Shown in pieces: positions 27,299-36,168 of a stretch of 64,000 nt of DNA. The stretch is from Paenibacillus aceris (GTDB lineage: Bacteria; Bacillota; Bacilli; Paenibacillales; NBRC-103111). How positions within the stretch are numbered: the stretch's first letter is position 1; each line of letters begins with the position of its first letter. The notes below the pieces were generated by a model that saw only the letters and a program-made list of their open reading frames with translations, did no database searches and was not told where the DNA came from. The stretch lies in the NCBI RefSeq assembly GCF_017874035.1, contig NZ_JAGGKV010000003.1:310001-374000 (forward strand), in the 5' to 3' direction. Position numbers and translations under genes: made by a program.

Positions 27299-27338
27299 CC
27301 TGATTCTCCCTCTCCCTTTAAACTGGTAAAAAGAAAAA

Positions 27339-27373
27339 CCCGGAACGATATCATATTCTGATATCCTCCCGGG
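27339..27373 (-). terminator. Riboswitch expression-platform terminator
   Basis: On the minus strand CCCGGGAGGATATC loops back to GATATCGTTCCGGG, followed by TTTTTCTTTTT. Its 5' arm is the CCCGGGAG that ends the ykkC aptamer, so aptamer folding and termination exclude each other. Confidence 0.85.
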
Positions 27374-27480
27374 CTTTTATCCCTCCGTGTGCACGATGAC
27401 CTTCACCGTGTGTCTTCTCTTGGACCAGACCGGCAGCCTTCATCTGCCGCGGAACCCTAGAAAACAAGTTTGCTATGAGG
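27362..27480 (-). ncRNA. ykkC family (guanidine-I) riboswitch aptamer
   Basis: The minus strand shows the conserved ykkC blocks in order: CTAGGGTTCCGC (27460-27449), a small GGCAG/CTGCC hairpin, CTGGTCCAAGAG, a CACGGTG/CATCGTG hairpin, then CACACGG and GGATAAAAGCCCGGGAG. I recall the Bacillus ykkC leader carrying the same blocks. Subtype 1 binds guanidine and turns genes on; known targets include efflux pumps, urea/guanidine carboxylase genes and nitrate/sulfonate-type ABC importers. It precedes the importer at 26273-27298 with an overlapping terminator. Confidence 0.9.
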
Positions 27481-27629
27481 TTGTTTACTAACTCTTACAT
27501 TTGTCTTTATCATACTTACATCCTAGTTATATGTCAATATATATGACACAAATAATTATTTCATTGTCAAAACCCTTATATGTGTAATAATATATAACAT
27601 AATATAAGACTTATATGGAGGTGAAGGCG

Positions 27630-27821
27630 ATGTACTCTATCCATTTCCACTTAAGCATGTTAGATATTGCTTTGACCCCACCAACACCAGAAGCAATTCC
27701 ATTTACGGGACCTATACTGGAAATCCCGGACAACCAGCATCCTCTTCAGACTTCCCCTATAGATAACGCTGAATCTACGGAAACGAGTGCGCTTCCCCAG
27801 CATTTTAGCCCCTTTACGTAA
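27630..27821 (+). CDS. Small hypothetical protein (63 aa)
   Basis: ATG 27630 is preceded by GGAGGTG with a good gap, and the frame ends just before a strong terminator, so it looks expressed. The sequence is rich in P, T and S (LTPPTPEAIPFTGP, TSPIDNAESTETSALP) with no hydrophobic segment, Cys or recognised domain. It diverges from the riboswitch operon and converges on sdhB. No family recognised. Confidence 0.45.
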   Translation: MYSIHFHLSMLDIALTPPTPEAIPFTGPILEIPDNQHPLQTSPIDNAESTETSALPQHFSPFT

Positions 27822-27823
27822 AA

Positions 27824-27860
27824 AAAGCCCGATCCCTGTCACTCAGGGAATCGGGCTTTA
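27824..27860. terminator. Bidirectional terminator between the 63-aa gene and sdhB
   Basis: AAAGCCCGATCCCTG and CAGGGAATCGGGCTTT form a near-perfect stem with A/T runs on both sides. Confidence 0.9.
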
Positions 27861-27866
27861 TTCTTA

Positions 27867-28631
27867 TTACACACCTAACCATTTCTTGAACAAATGTTTC
27901 GTTGTGTCTGCATTCAATGCTGCGATGGAAGTCGTCAGCGGAATGCCTTTCGGACAGGAGCGTACGCAGTTCTGCGAGTTACCGCAGCCTTCGATACCGC
28001 CATCTGTCATCAACGCATCCAAACGCTCGTCTTTGTTCATTTCACCTGTTGGGTGAGCATTGAACAAACGAACTTGGGAAAGCGCAGATGGTCCGATGAA
28101 AGAGTTCTTGTCATTTACGTTCGGACAAGCTTCTAGACACACGCCGCATGTCATACATTTGGACAACTCATACGCCCATTGACGCTTGGACTCGGCCATA
28201 CGCGGACCAGGTCCAAGATCATAAGTCCCGTCAATCGGAACCCATGCTTTGACTTTCTTCAAAGCGTTGAACATACGACCACGGTCGATGACAAGGTCAC
28301 GCATAACAGGGAACGTGCTCATTGGGGCTACACGAACAGGCTGCTCCAGCTTATCGATGAGAGCCGAACAAGCTTGGCGCGGCTTGCCGTTAATGACCAT
28401 GGAACAAGCTCCGCACACTTCTTCCAGACAGTTGGATTCCCAACAAACCGGTGTTGTTTTATCGCCACGCGCGTTCTTTGGATTACGCTGTACTTCCATC
28501 AAACCGCTGATGACATTCATATTGGGACGGTAAGGAACTTCGAATTCCTCGGTATAAGGCTTTGAATCCGGACTCTCTTGACGAGTCACGATAAACTTCA
28601 CGGTTTTTTGTGCGCTTAGTGTCTCAGCCAT
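27867..28631 (-). CDS. sdhB: Succinate dehydrogenase iron-sulfur subunit
   Basis: The 254-residue subunit carries electrons from FAD to the haem subunit. It has a [2Fe-2S] site in the N-terminal ferredoxin domain (CWESNCLEEVCGACSM, then C in RQACS) and C-terminal cluster motifs (CMTCGVCLEACP, NCVRSCPKGIP) for the [4Fe-4S] and [3Fe-4S] centres. It starts 2 bp after the sdhA stop and is last in sdhCAB, before a strong terminator. Confidence 0.95.
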   Translation of the reverse strand: MAETLSAQKTVKFIVTRQESPDSKPYTEEFEVPYRPNMNVISGLMEVQRNPKNARGDKTTPVCWESNCLEEVCGACSMVINGKPRQACSALIDKLEQPVRVAPMSTFPVMRDLVIDRGRMFNALKKVKAWVPIDGTYDLGPGPRMAESKRQWAYELSKCMTCGVCLEACPNVNDKNSFIGPSALSQVRLFNAHPTGEMNKDERLDALMTDGGIEGCGNSQNCVRSCPKGIPLTTSIAALNADTTKHLFKKWLGV

Positions 28632-28633
28632 GA

Positions 28634-30397
28634 TTAATGTCCTCCCTTTTTCTTCTCCGTGGAGTAATCACGTTTCCGCGGTGCAATCAAAGATACATCA
28701 ATGTCTTCATAGCTGATTTTCGGGCCGTCCGGCGTCCAATCGGCAATTGTTGTTTTCATGAAGTTGTCATCGTCACGTTCCGGGAAGTCAGGCTTGTAGT
28801 GCGCGCCGCGGCTCTCGTTACGCATCAACGCACCAACCGTCATCGCTTCAGCCAGCTCGAACATGTTCCAGAGTTGGCGTGTGAACGCAACTCCTTGGTT
28901 GTTCCAACGAGCTGTATCTGTAATGTTGATGTTGTTGTATCTTTCTTTCATATCCTTGATTTTATTAATGGTATCTTCAAGACGATCATTGTAACGAACA
29001 ACCGTCATATTAGCATTCATCATGTCGCCCAATTCTTTATGCAGAACATAAGCATTTTCTGTCCCGCTGTTCATTTTGAGCAAGCTCTCATAGCGATCTT
29101 GGTGACGTTTCTTCTCGCGATCGAAGACGATCGAGGATGTATCGTCCGCATGCTTCTCTAAGCCGCGAATGTACTCAACCGCTTTAGGACCGGAAACCAT
29201 ACCGTCATAGATAGCCGAAACAAGGGAGTTCGCGCCCAAACGGTTTGCACCGTGATGCTGATACTCACACTCGCCTGCAGCGAACAAGCCCGGGATGTTC
29301 GTCATCATGTTGTAGTCAACCCACATACCGCCCATGGAGTAGTGAACCGCTGGGAAAATCTTCATTGGGATTTTACGCGGATCATCGCCCATGAATTTCT
29401 CGTAAATTTCCATGATACCGCCAAGCTTAATATCAAGCTCTTTCGGATCTTTATGAGAAAGGTCGAGGTAAACCATGTTTTCGCCGTTAATACCAAGCTT
29501 CTGATCAATACAAACGGAGAAGATTTCACGTGTTGCAATATCACGAGGCACCAAGTTTCCGTACGCCGGATATTTCTCTTCAAGGAAGTACCAAGGCTTC
29601 CCGTCTTTGTAAGTCCAAATGCGGCCGCCTTCACCACGTGCAGACTCTGACATCAAGCGAAGCTTGTCATCGCCAGGAATCGCCGTCGGGTGAATTTGGA
29701 TCATCTCACCGTTCGCATATTTAACACCTTGTTGGTAAACAGCGCTTGCTGCCGTACCTGTGTTAATGACCGAGTTCGTTGTTTTTCCGAAAATGATACC
29801 AGGGCCGCCTGTCGCCAAAATAACAGCGTCAGCCGGGAACGTTTGAATCTCCATGCTGCGCAGATCCTGCGCTGCAATACCACGGCAAACATTTTCGTCA
29901 TCCAGTACGGAACCGAGGAATTCCCAGTGCTCGAACTTCGTTACGAGACCAGCTGTTTCCCAGCGGCGTACTTGCTCATCCAGTGCGTACAGAAGCTGTT
30001 GCCCTGTCGTTGCACCTGCGAATGCCGTACGGTGATATTTGGTTCCGCCGAAACGACGGAAGTCAAGAAGACCCTCTGGCGTACGGTTGAACATAACCCC
30101 CATACGGTCCATCAAGTGAATGATGCCTGGAGCTGCATCACATAATGCTTTAACTGGCGGTTGATTCGCTAAGAAATCTCCACCGTAAACTGTATCGTCA
30201 AAGTGCTCCCAAGTGGAGTCACCTTCACCTTTTGTATTCACCGCACCGTTAATGCCGCCTTGCGCACACACGGAGTGGGAACGTTTCACAGGAACCAAGG
30301 AGAACAATTGTACGTGAACTCCGGCCTCCGCCGCTTTAATTGTCGCCATGAGTCCCGCAAGGCCTCCGCCAACGACGATGATTTTCGAATTAGCCAC
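28634..30397 (-). CDS. sdhA: Succinate dehydrogenase flavoprotein subunit
   Basis: The 587-residue flavoprotein oxidises succinate to fumarate. The FAD Rossmann motif is VVGGGLAGLMATIKAAEAG at the N-terminus. The flavinylated His lies in RSHSVCAQGGIN, and the active-site region reads SESARGEGG with HHGANRLGANSL later. Gene order sdhC-sdhA-sdhB and size match the Bacillus enzyme. It begins 16 bp after sdhC. Confidence 0.96.
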   Translation of the reverse strand: MANSKIIVVGGGLAGLMATIKAAEAGVHVQLFSLVPVKRSHSVCAQGGINGAVNTKGEGDSTWEHFDDTVYGGDFLANQPPVKALCDAAPGIIHLMDRMGVMFNRTPEGLLDFRRFGGTKYHRTAFAGATTGQQLLYALDEQVRRWETAGLVTKFEHWEFLGSVLDDENVCRGIAAQDLRSMEIQTFPADAVILATGGPGIIFGKTTNSVINTGTAASAVYQQGVKYANGEMIQIHPTAIPGDDKLRLMSESARGEGGRIWTYKDGKPWYFLEEKYPAYGNLVPRDIATREIFSVCIDQKLGINGENMVYLDLSHKDPKELDIKLGGIMEIYEKFMGDDPRKIPMKIFPAVHYSMGGMWVDYNMMTNIPGLFAAGECEYQHHGANRLGANSLVSAIYDGMVSGPKAVEYIRGLEKHADDTSSIVFDREKKRHQDRYESLLKMNSGTENAYVLHKELGDMMNANMTVVRYNDRLEDTINKIKDMKERYNNINITDTARWNNQGVAFTRQLWNMFELAEAMTVGALMRNESRGAHYKPDFPERDDDNFMKTTIADWTPDGPKISYEDIDVSLIAPRKRDYSTEKKKGGH

Positions 30398-30413
30398 TTC
30401 TGTTCACCCTCCC

Positions 30414-31067
30414 TTAATGCCCCGTATGCGCTTCTACCGGAACTTGAAATTGAGTATCTGTAAATGCAGTCAAAGACATAATAAACATCACGGACATTAC
30501 CACGAACAAGACCATCCAAATAATGGAGGAATAGCGCTGCGCACGCGGTCCAACCGTAATACCCCAGCTAACGAGGAACGACCATAAGCCGTTGCAGAAA
30601 TGGAATGTCGCCGAAACGATACCAATCACATAAATCGTGAACATGACTGGATTCGTTGCAATGTCATGCATGGTCATACCGAGATTTTCGTGCGCTACAT
30701 TGCCAAGAGCAACCTGCAGACGAGTCTCGAACAAATGCCACGCTACGAACAGGAACGTAATAACCCCAGTTACCCGTTGAAGCATAAACATTTGGTTACG
30801 GAAATAGCTGTAGTTTGAAACGTTATTACGTGCTTGATAGGCCACATACAGTCCATAAACGGCATGATAAAGAAGCGGAAGCCAGATTCCCACGATTTCC
30901 AACAGCAGGACCAAAGGCAGACCGTTCAACCAGTTAATTTGATCCACAAAAGCCTGAGGACCCTTCGTTGCTTCATAGTTAGTGAGCAAATGCTCAATAA
31001 GGAAGAAGCCCACCGGAATTACACCAAGCAAAGAGTGGATCTTTCGAAAGTAATACGAATTACCCAT
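30414..31067 (-). CDS. sdhC: Succinate dehydrogenase cytochrome b558 subunit
   Basis: The 217-residue membrane anchor has five TM segments and binds two b haems in Bacillus-type SQR, reducing menaquinone. Candidate haem His residues are H11 (RKIHSLLG), H26 (IEHLLTN), and those in LYHAVYG, AWHLFET and TFHFCNG. First gene of the operon. A GGGGGG tract lies about 11 bases before the ATG. The 290-bp divergent gap to the LysR gene holds the promoters; I see no clear operator there. Confidence 0.93.
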   Translation of the reverse strand: MGNSYYFRKIHSLLGVIPVGFFLIEHLLTNYEATKGPQAFVDQINWLNGLPLVLLLEIVGIWLPLLYHAVYGLYVAYQARNNVSNYSYFRNQMFMLQRVTGVITFLFVAWHLFETRLQVALGNVAHENLGMTMHDIATNPVMFTIYVIGIVSATFHFCNGLWSFLVSWGITVGPRAQRYSSIIWMVLFVVMSVMFIMSLTAFTDTQFQVPVEAHTGH

Positions 31068-31356
31068 AATGTAACCAATTCCCCCCTCAACAAAATTTCA
31101 TTGAATAACATCCGACATGTTCTGACAAAACAAGCCACATACCATTCTACTCTCGCCGCAAACGAGCGTCAACCCATATTCATCCACGCCTATTTTACGC
31201 CTAATTAGTGAGCGAATATACACTGTCGTCCAATAAATGTGAATAAAAAGTGACATGTACATCGTACCTCTTTCATGCTTATAATGGAAGTGCCGTTTTT
31301 TTATATACACTTATAACTTTTTTGCATATAAATTTGAATGCGGAGCTGAAAAAAAC

Positions 31357-32253
31357 ATGGAACTCTTGGATGTTTTCGCTGTTGTTGTCGAACAAGTAAG
31401 CCTTAATAAAGCCTCTCAGCTGCTAAATATCTCGCAACCCGCGCTCTCTCGCAAAATCATGAAGCTGGAAGAGGAGCTGGGCGTGGAATTATTTATGCGG
31501 AAAGGGAAGCGTCTTGAACTGACCAAAGCAGGCCAAATCTGCTATGATCATGCGCTTGAGCTCCGCCATCTGGAACGTAAATTCAAGCAGACCCTCCAGA
31601 TGTACAAAGCAGCGGGCACCCACACTTCAATTACGATCGGCGCCAGTTTGACAACCCTGCAAGCGACATTGCCTGATCTCATCACAGATTACCTGCAGGT
31701 CTACCCGCTCACAGAAATTAAGCTGCTAACGGGCAAAACGCATGAAATCGTGACCATGGTCAAGGAGAACAAAGTCGATATCGGCATCGTCGCGTCCCAG
31801 ATCAATGCGTCCAGCCTGCACTGCGAGCCTCTTTTTGATGATCATCTCTGTCTGGTGCTGCCGCTGGGACACCCTTTTATCGATCGTGCCGAGATCACCA
31901 TGAACGATTTGAACGATCTGCCGATGATCCTCTTCTCAAAAGGCACCTGGTACCGCATTTTGATGGATGAGCTGTTCCACAGGTATACTATTCTCCCTAA
32001 TGTCCAAATGGAAATCGATTCTTTCGAGGCCATCATCCGGCTCGTATCTACCTGCAAAACCGCGACACTTCTCCCCAAATCGTATTTGCGAGAAGACTTG
32101 ATTCAGAATAATGAGTTAATTCTGCGTTATTTAGATGAATTAGAACAGACCAAACGAACCACTTCCCTGATTTACTCAGACCAAGCGACAGATAGCCCGG
32201 AATCCGTCAAGTTCATCGAGCAGGCGATCAACTATTTCGCCAAACACAAATAA
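31357..32253 (+). CDS. LysR family transcriptional regulator
   Basis: The 298-residue protein has an N-terminal winged HTH (VSLNKASQLLNISQPALSRKIMKLEEELG) and a LysR substrate-binding domain (about 90-290; TSITIGASLTTLQATLPDLI, KVDIGIVAS). It diverges from sdhCAB. LysR genes often control their divergent neighbour and CcpC-type members respond to citrate, but regulation of sdh here is only inferred from position. Confidence 0.88.
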   Translation: MELLDVFAVVVEQVSLNKASQLLNISQPALSRKIMKLEEELGVELFMRKGKRLELTKAGQICYDHALELRHLERKFKQTLQMYKAAGTHTSITIGASLTTLQATLPDLITDYLQVYPLTEIKLLTGKTHEIVTMVKENKVDIGIVASQINASSLHCEPLFDDHLCLVLPLGHPFIDRAEITMNDLNDLPMILFSKGTWYRILMDELFHRYTILPNVQMEIDSFEAIIRLVSTCKTATLLPKSYLREDLIQNNELILRYLDELEQTKRTTSLIYSDQATDSPESVKFIEQAINYFAKHK

Positions 32254-32297
32254 ACCTCTAATTCGCTCATTTGAAAGAGCAAGAATCAGAGGTTGCA
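32253..32297. terminator. Bidirectional terminator after the LysR gene
   Basis: AACCTCTAATTC pairs with GAATCAGAGGTT around a CTC/GAG inner stem. It also lies just after the stop of the response-regulator remnant. Confidence 0.7.
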
Positions 32298-32304
32298 ACC
32301 TAAA

Positions 32305-32623
32305 CTAATAGACAAACTTATTGCCGACGCCCCATACCGTTCGGGTGCGCCTAGGCTCTTTGGGATTTTCTTCGATTTTTTTGCGGATATTGGCAATATG
32401 CACATCGATCGCCCGGTCTGTAACATAGGAATCGAAGCCTCGGACGGTTTGCAATAAGTCCTCCCGGCTGTAGACACGGCCAGGATGGTTAATGAAGCAC
32501 TTCATAATTTCAAACTCCGAATAGGTTGTTTCCACGATTTGCCCCTGAACAATCATCGAACGAGTCTGGGGAGCCAATGTCGCCGATCATCGGATCATCT
32601 TCGATTATTAGTACTTTATACAT
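32305..32623 (-). pseudogene. OmpR-type response regulator with receiver domain deleted and frame shifted
   Basis: An ATG at 32623, with AAGGTGG upstream, opens a receiver-domain start (MYKVLIIEDDPMIGDIG) that stops matching after about 17 codons. About 46 bp from that ATG, in another frame, an intact OmpR/PhoB winged helix runs to 32305 (TTYSEFEIMKCFINHPGRVYSREDLL, RAIDVHIANIRKKIEENP). About 100 receiver residues, including the phospho-acceptor Asp, are missing and the junction is out of frame. A TTG at 32577 could still yield a free DNA-binding domain of 90 residues. It lies 39 bp after the antiporter gene with no histidine kinase beside it. Confidence 0.85.
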
Positions 32624-32662
32624 TCGGCGTCCACCTTCGCCTCGAAATTCTCTCGCTGAGAC

Positions 32663-33922
32663 CTACAAGACGGATTCGTGAGATTCCGACCCGCCCGACT
32701 TCACTTCAAGCCCCAGCTTTTTCGCCACAAAAGCCGTTGTGCTGGCCTGGAACAGGATCGTGATTAATACGGCCATAAAAGTAACGCTTGCAATAAGATC
32801 ACTGTTTTCGATTCCCAAACCGGCCACCATCCCGCATAAGGCCGCAGGAATCACACCTGTTTCACGAACCCAGAACATGAATATGATTTCATTCCATTTC
32901 CACTTGGCCTTGCGGTCCAGCCACGTACAGATCAGAACCGTCAACGGGCGCGCAATAAAGATGAATACCAAGATGACACCGAGGCTCGTCCAGACATGTT
33001 CGAGAATAACCGGGAAATTCACCTGGCTGCCGAGCAGAATGAAAATCAGCATGCGCATGATGACGGTAATATTTTCTGAAAAATGCTCCATTTCGTGCCG
33101 TTTATCTGCCATATCGAGCTTGAATGTACCGGCATTCCCCCAGATTAGTCCAGCTGTAAAGGTTGCCATAAAGCCGCTAACGCCAAGGATTTCACCGGCC
33201 ATATAAGCCCCTAACGATGTAACAACCATAGCGATCGTCGCATAGTCTCTTAACATGCCAAGCTTCAAATGCGCGGTCAGGAAGGTCATCGCATAACCAA
33301 TGACGGCTCCAAGCAGAAGCCCTCCCAGTGCCGTTTTCACAAAATCCAATGTCCCTGAAAGCAAGGAAACTTCTCGCGTACCCAAAATGATAGCAATTAA
33401 CGAGAATGTCAAAATGGAAGCTGTCGCATCATTAAATGCCGACTCACTTTCCACCGTCTCTCTGACTTTCGTGCGGATCTTCACTTGTTTAAAGACAGGA
33501 ATGAGAGTCGCAGGATCAGTAGAAGCAATAATAGCGCCAAGCAGCAAAGCATACAGCCACGGTAAACTTAGCAGGGTATGAGCAGCCACCGCGACAACCC
33601 CGCAGGTGATGATGACACCAGGGATACTGAGCATGCCTACGGTAAGCCAAACTTGCCGCAGACCAGCGAGCTTGATGTTACGGCCACCGTCAAAAAGAAT
33701 TAGCGCGGAACCGATCACGAGAATGAATTGATTCGTAAATGAAGTACTTGGCTCATAAATCCAGTGGAAGGCTTGACCCGCAATCATGCCAGCCATAAGA
33801 AACAAGGCAACATCCGGCAGTTTAAGCCAGTTTGCCGCCTTGCCGAATAACATCCCTAGTCCGAAAATGAGCACGAGCAGCACGATAACGTGTTCAATGA
33901 GAAGGGAAGTCGAATTTTCCAT
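32663..33922 (-). CDS. Cation:proton antiporter, CPA1/NhaP type
   Basis: The 419-residue membrane protein has about 12 TM segments. The signature is ESAFNDATASILTF with its ND ion-binding pair, plus GAIIASTDPATLIPVF. It exchanges Na+ or K+ for protons. The C-terminus is short, without the TrkA-C domain found in some relatives. Its ATG overlaps the ktrA stop (TAATG), giving translational coupling and an operon with potassium uptake genes. The ion is probably K+ or Na+. Confidence 0.85.
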   Translation of the reverse strand: MENSTSLLIEHVIVLLVLIFGLGMLFGKAANWLKLPDVALFLMAGMIAGQAFHWIYEPSTSFTNQFILVIGSALILFDGGRNIKLAGLRQVWLTVGMLSIPGVIITCGVVAVAAHTLLSLPWLYALLLGAIIASTDPATLIPVFKQVKIRTKVRETVESESAFNDATASILTFSLIAIILGTREVSLLSGTLDFVKTALGGLLLGAVIGYAMTFLTAHLKLGMLRDYATIAMVVTSLGAYMAGEILGVSGFMATFTAGLIWGNAGTFKLDMADKRHEMEHFSENITVIMRMLIFILLGSQVNFPVILEHVWTSLGVILVFIFIARPLTVLICTWLDRKAKWKWNEIIFMFWVRETGVIPAALCGMVAGLGIENSDLIASVTFMAVLITILFQASTTAFVAKKLGLEVKSGGSESHESVL

Positions 33923-34584
33923 TATCGGATAACTTCACTTTCGAATTCTTCTATTTGATCATTCGTACCGATGATAACCATGACATCATTTTCATTCACG
34001 ACATCCGTTGCCGAAGGGGCGATAATAACGCCTGTTTGCTTGTTGACTGCCACAACGCTGCAGCCGAATTTGGCACGCGGATCTAATTGTTTAATCGTTA
34101 ACCCGCACAGCCGTTTAGGTACGGAGAGTTCTGCAATGGTATAATCTTTGGAAATTTCAATATAATCCAATAAATTCGGTGAATTCAGTTGATGAGCGAC
34201 ACGAATCCCCATATCACGCTCCGGATAGATCACGCGATCAACCCCAAGTTTATGCAAAACTTTCCCGTGCAGCTCAGAAAGAGCTTTGGCTACAACCTTT
34301 TTAACCCCTAAATCCTTAAGCACAATAGCTGTTAAAATGCTGGATTGAATGTCGTCCCCGATCGCTACGACCGCGCAGTCGAAATTACGCACCCCCAAAG
34401 ACTTCAGCACATCCTCATCGGTGGCATCGGCCACAACGGCATGCGTAAGCTCATGACTCATCTCATCTACTGCTTCTTCATCCTTATCAATCCCAAGCAC
34501 TTCATTGCCCAGTTTAACGAGCTCCTTGGATACGCTTGCTCCAAATCTCCCAAGCCCGACAACTACATATTGCGCCTTCTTCAT
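33922..34584 (-). CDS. ktrA: Potassium uptake gating subunit KtrA/TrkA family
   Basis: The 220-residue cytoplasmic RCK protein has an N-terminal Rossmann domain (VVGLGRFGASVSKELVKLGNEVLGID) that binds ATP or NAD and a C-terminal TrkA-C domain (about 135-218; VPKRLCGLTIKQLDPR). An octameric ring gates KtrB. It starts 14 bp after ktrB, so the two are co-translated. KtrA and KtrC cannot be told apart here. TrkA-C domains of this family bind c-di-AMP in other Firmicutes. Confidence 0.9.
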   Translation of the reverse strand: MKKAQYVVVGLGRFGASVSKELVKLGNEVLGIDKDEEAVDEMSHELTHAVVADATDEDVLKSLGVRNFDCAVVAIGDDIQSSILTAIVLKDLGVKKVVAKALSELHGKVLHKLGVDRVIYPERDMGIRVAHQLNSPNLLDYIEISKDYTIAELSVPKRLCGLTIKQLDPRAKFGCSVVAVNKQTGVIIAPSATDVVNENDVMVIIGTNDQIEEFESEVIR

Positions 34585-34598
34585 CTGTTCGGCTTCCC

Positions 34599-35951
34599 CT
34601 ATCCAATCGTGATTTTACCCTCTGGGTATCTAAATAATTCTTTCTCTTGTTTCGGCTGCAGCGCATAAGCGAGAGTGATCGGACCGAGACGCCCGGCAAA
34701 CATCGTCAAGCTAATGAGAATTTTTCCGAAAGTCGTTAAATCCGGCGTCAGCCCCATCGTCAATCCCACTGTCCCGAACGCGGAGGTGACTTCAAACAAT
34801 ATTTTCAACAGCTGCGAATCTTCGGTCGTCGATAACAGCATGGTAACGATAATAACTAGAAATAACGCGATCATCGTTAAGGTAATCGCCTTAAGAATGC
34901 GATCCTTCGCCAGCCGATAGCGGAAAATGACAATGTCCTCTTTCCCGCGAATCATCGTCACAATGGCGGAGATCAAAATAGTGAATGTCGTTGTTTTGAT
35001 ACCGCCCCCTGTTGAACCTGGAGAGGCTCCAATAAACATCAGAATCACAATGAAGAACTGGGACGCTTGACGAAGCGCGCCAATATCCACCGTATTCGGA
35101 CCAGCCGTCCTCGGCGCAACGGATTGAAAGAAGGAGGCCAGTATTTTGCCGCCTAGATCAAGCGAACCTAAGGTTCTGTTATTTGTATATTCGAATATAA
35201 AAATGATAAGAGCTCCTGCCACGATAAGTAATCCGGTCATACTTAGTACAACCTTAGAGTGAAGGGAAAGCTTTTTCGTTTTGCGATAATCCATCAAATC
35301 AGCCATAACTATGAAACCGATTCCGCCTAGAACGATCAGCGCCATCGCCACAAAGTTAACAACAAAATCATTCGCATAACCCGTGAAGGAAACGAAAGGA
35401 GCATCGACAGTCCCGAATAAATCAAACCCCGCGTTGTTAAACATCGAAATAGCGTGCCAGATGCCGAAATACAAAGCTTTAGAAAAACCGAAATCAAAGC
35501 TCCAACGAATCGTGAAGATGACTGCCGCTATCGCTTCTATGGATAAGGAATAAATAATGACTTTGCGGATCAAACGTACAATGCCTTCCATGCTTCCTTG
35601 ATTAAAAGCCTCTTGGAGGACCAATCGCTCCTTAAGGGTAATTTTCTTACGAAACATAATAGCGAGCAATGTCGCCATGGTCATGAAACCTAAGCCGCCG
35701 ATTTGAATTAAGCTAACGATTACGATTTGACCAAACATGGTATAAGCACTTCCTGTATCCACAACGACAAGCCCTGTCACACAGGTAGCGGAAGTCGACG
35801 TAAAAAGCGCATCCATAAAAGAAATGGACTGGCCGGTCGCCGAAGCAATCGGAAGACTGAGGAGCGCCGCTCCGACAAAGATGATGACTGCAAATCCAAG
35901 AACCAGAATTTGTGGTGGTGTCATCTGCCAAATACTTAACTTTTTACTCAT
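34599..35951 (-). CDS. ktrB: Potassium transporter KtrB/TrkH family
   Basis: The 450-residue channel-like transporter carries four M1-P-M2 repeats, seen in TSTSATCVTGLVVVDTG, AISMFNNAGFDLFG, GASPGSTGGGIKTTTF and SAFGTVGLTMGL, each supplying a selectivity-filter Gly. It imports K+, in many homologues with Na+. AGGAGG stands before ATG 35951. It is first in ktrB-ktrA-antiporter. A structured leader lies upstream at 35970-36045. Confidence 0.92.
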   Translation of the reverse strand: MSKKLSIWQMTPPQILVLGFAVIIFVGAALLSLPIASATGQSISFMDALFTSTSATCVTGLVVVDTGSAYTMFGQIVIVSLIQIGGLGFMTMATLLAIMFRKKITLKERLVLQEAFNQGSMEGIVRLIRKVIIYSLSIEAIAAVIFTIRWSFDFGFSKALYFGIWHAISMFNNAGFDLFGTVDAPFVSFTGYANDFVVNFVAMALIVLGGIGFIVMADLMDYRKTKKLSLHSKVVLSMTGLLIVAGALIIFIFEYTNNRTLGSLDLGGKILASFFQSVAPRTAGPNTVDIGALRQASQFFIVILMFIGASPGSTGGGIKTTTFTILISAIVTMIRGKEDIVIFRYRLAKDRILKAITLTMIALFLVIIVTMLLSTTEDSQLLKILFEVTSAFGTVGLTMGLTPDLTTFGKILISLTMFAGRLGPITLAYALQPKQEKELFRYPEGKITIG

Positions 35952-35969
35952 AGGGCCTCCTGATTATAT

Positions 35970-36045
35970 GTACAAAAAAACAGCCGTCACGTCTGAGTGC
36001 TCTCAACGGTTATCGTTCCCCGTTAACCTGAAGTCATTCGGCTTA
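35970..36045 (-). promoter_or_regulatory. Structured leader with terminator-like end upstream of ktrB
   Basis: On the minus strand AGCCG opens and CGGCT closes a long-range stem, followed by a run of seven T. Inside are GGTTA-acggggaacga-TAACC and a GTTGAG/CTCAGAC hairpin. This looks like an attenuator or riboswitch-type leader. One block (GGGGAAC) recalls the ydaO c-di-AMP aptamer that precedes some ktr genes, but the other ydaO blocks are not visible, so the class is undetermined. Confidence 0.4.
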
Positions 36046-36168
36046 GCTTGCAAATATAGGTATTATATAACTGTTTGAATTGTATTTCCACTAAAATTCG
36101 CATTCTGATTAAACTCATGGTAACGTGGAATTTATGGTTTCATATTTATGAATTCAGAAGGGAATTTA

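Noticed and set aside
35970..36045. Possible ydaO (c-di-AMP) riboswitch before ktrB
   Set aside because: Only a GGGGAAC block fits; the other conserved ydaO blocks were not found. Kept only as an unclassified leader.
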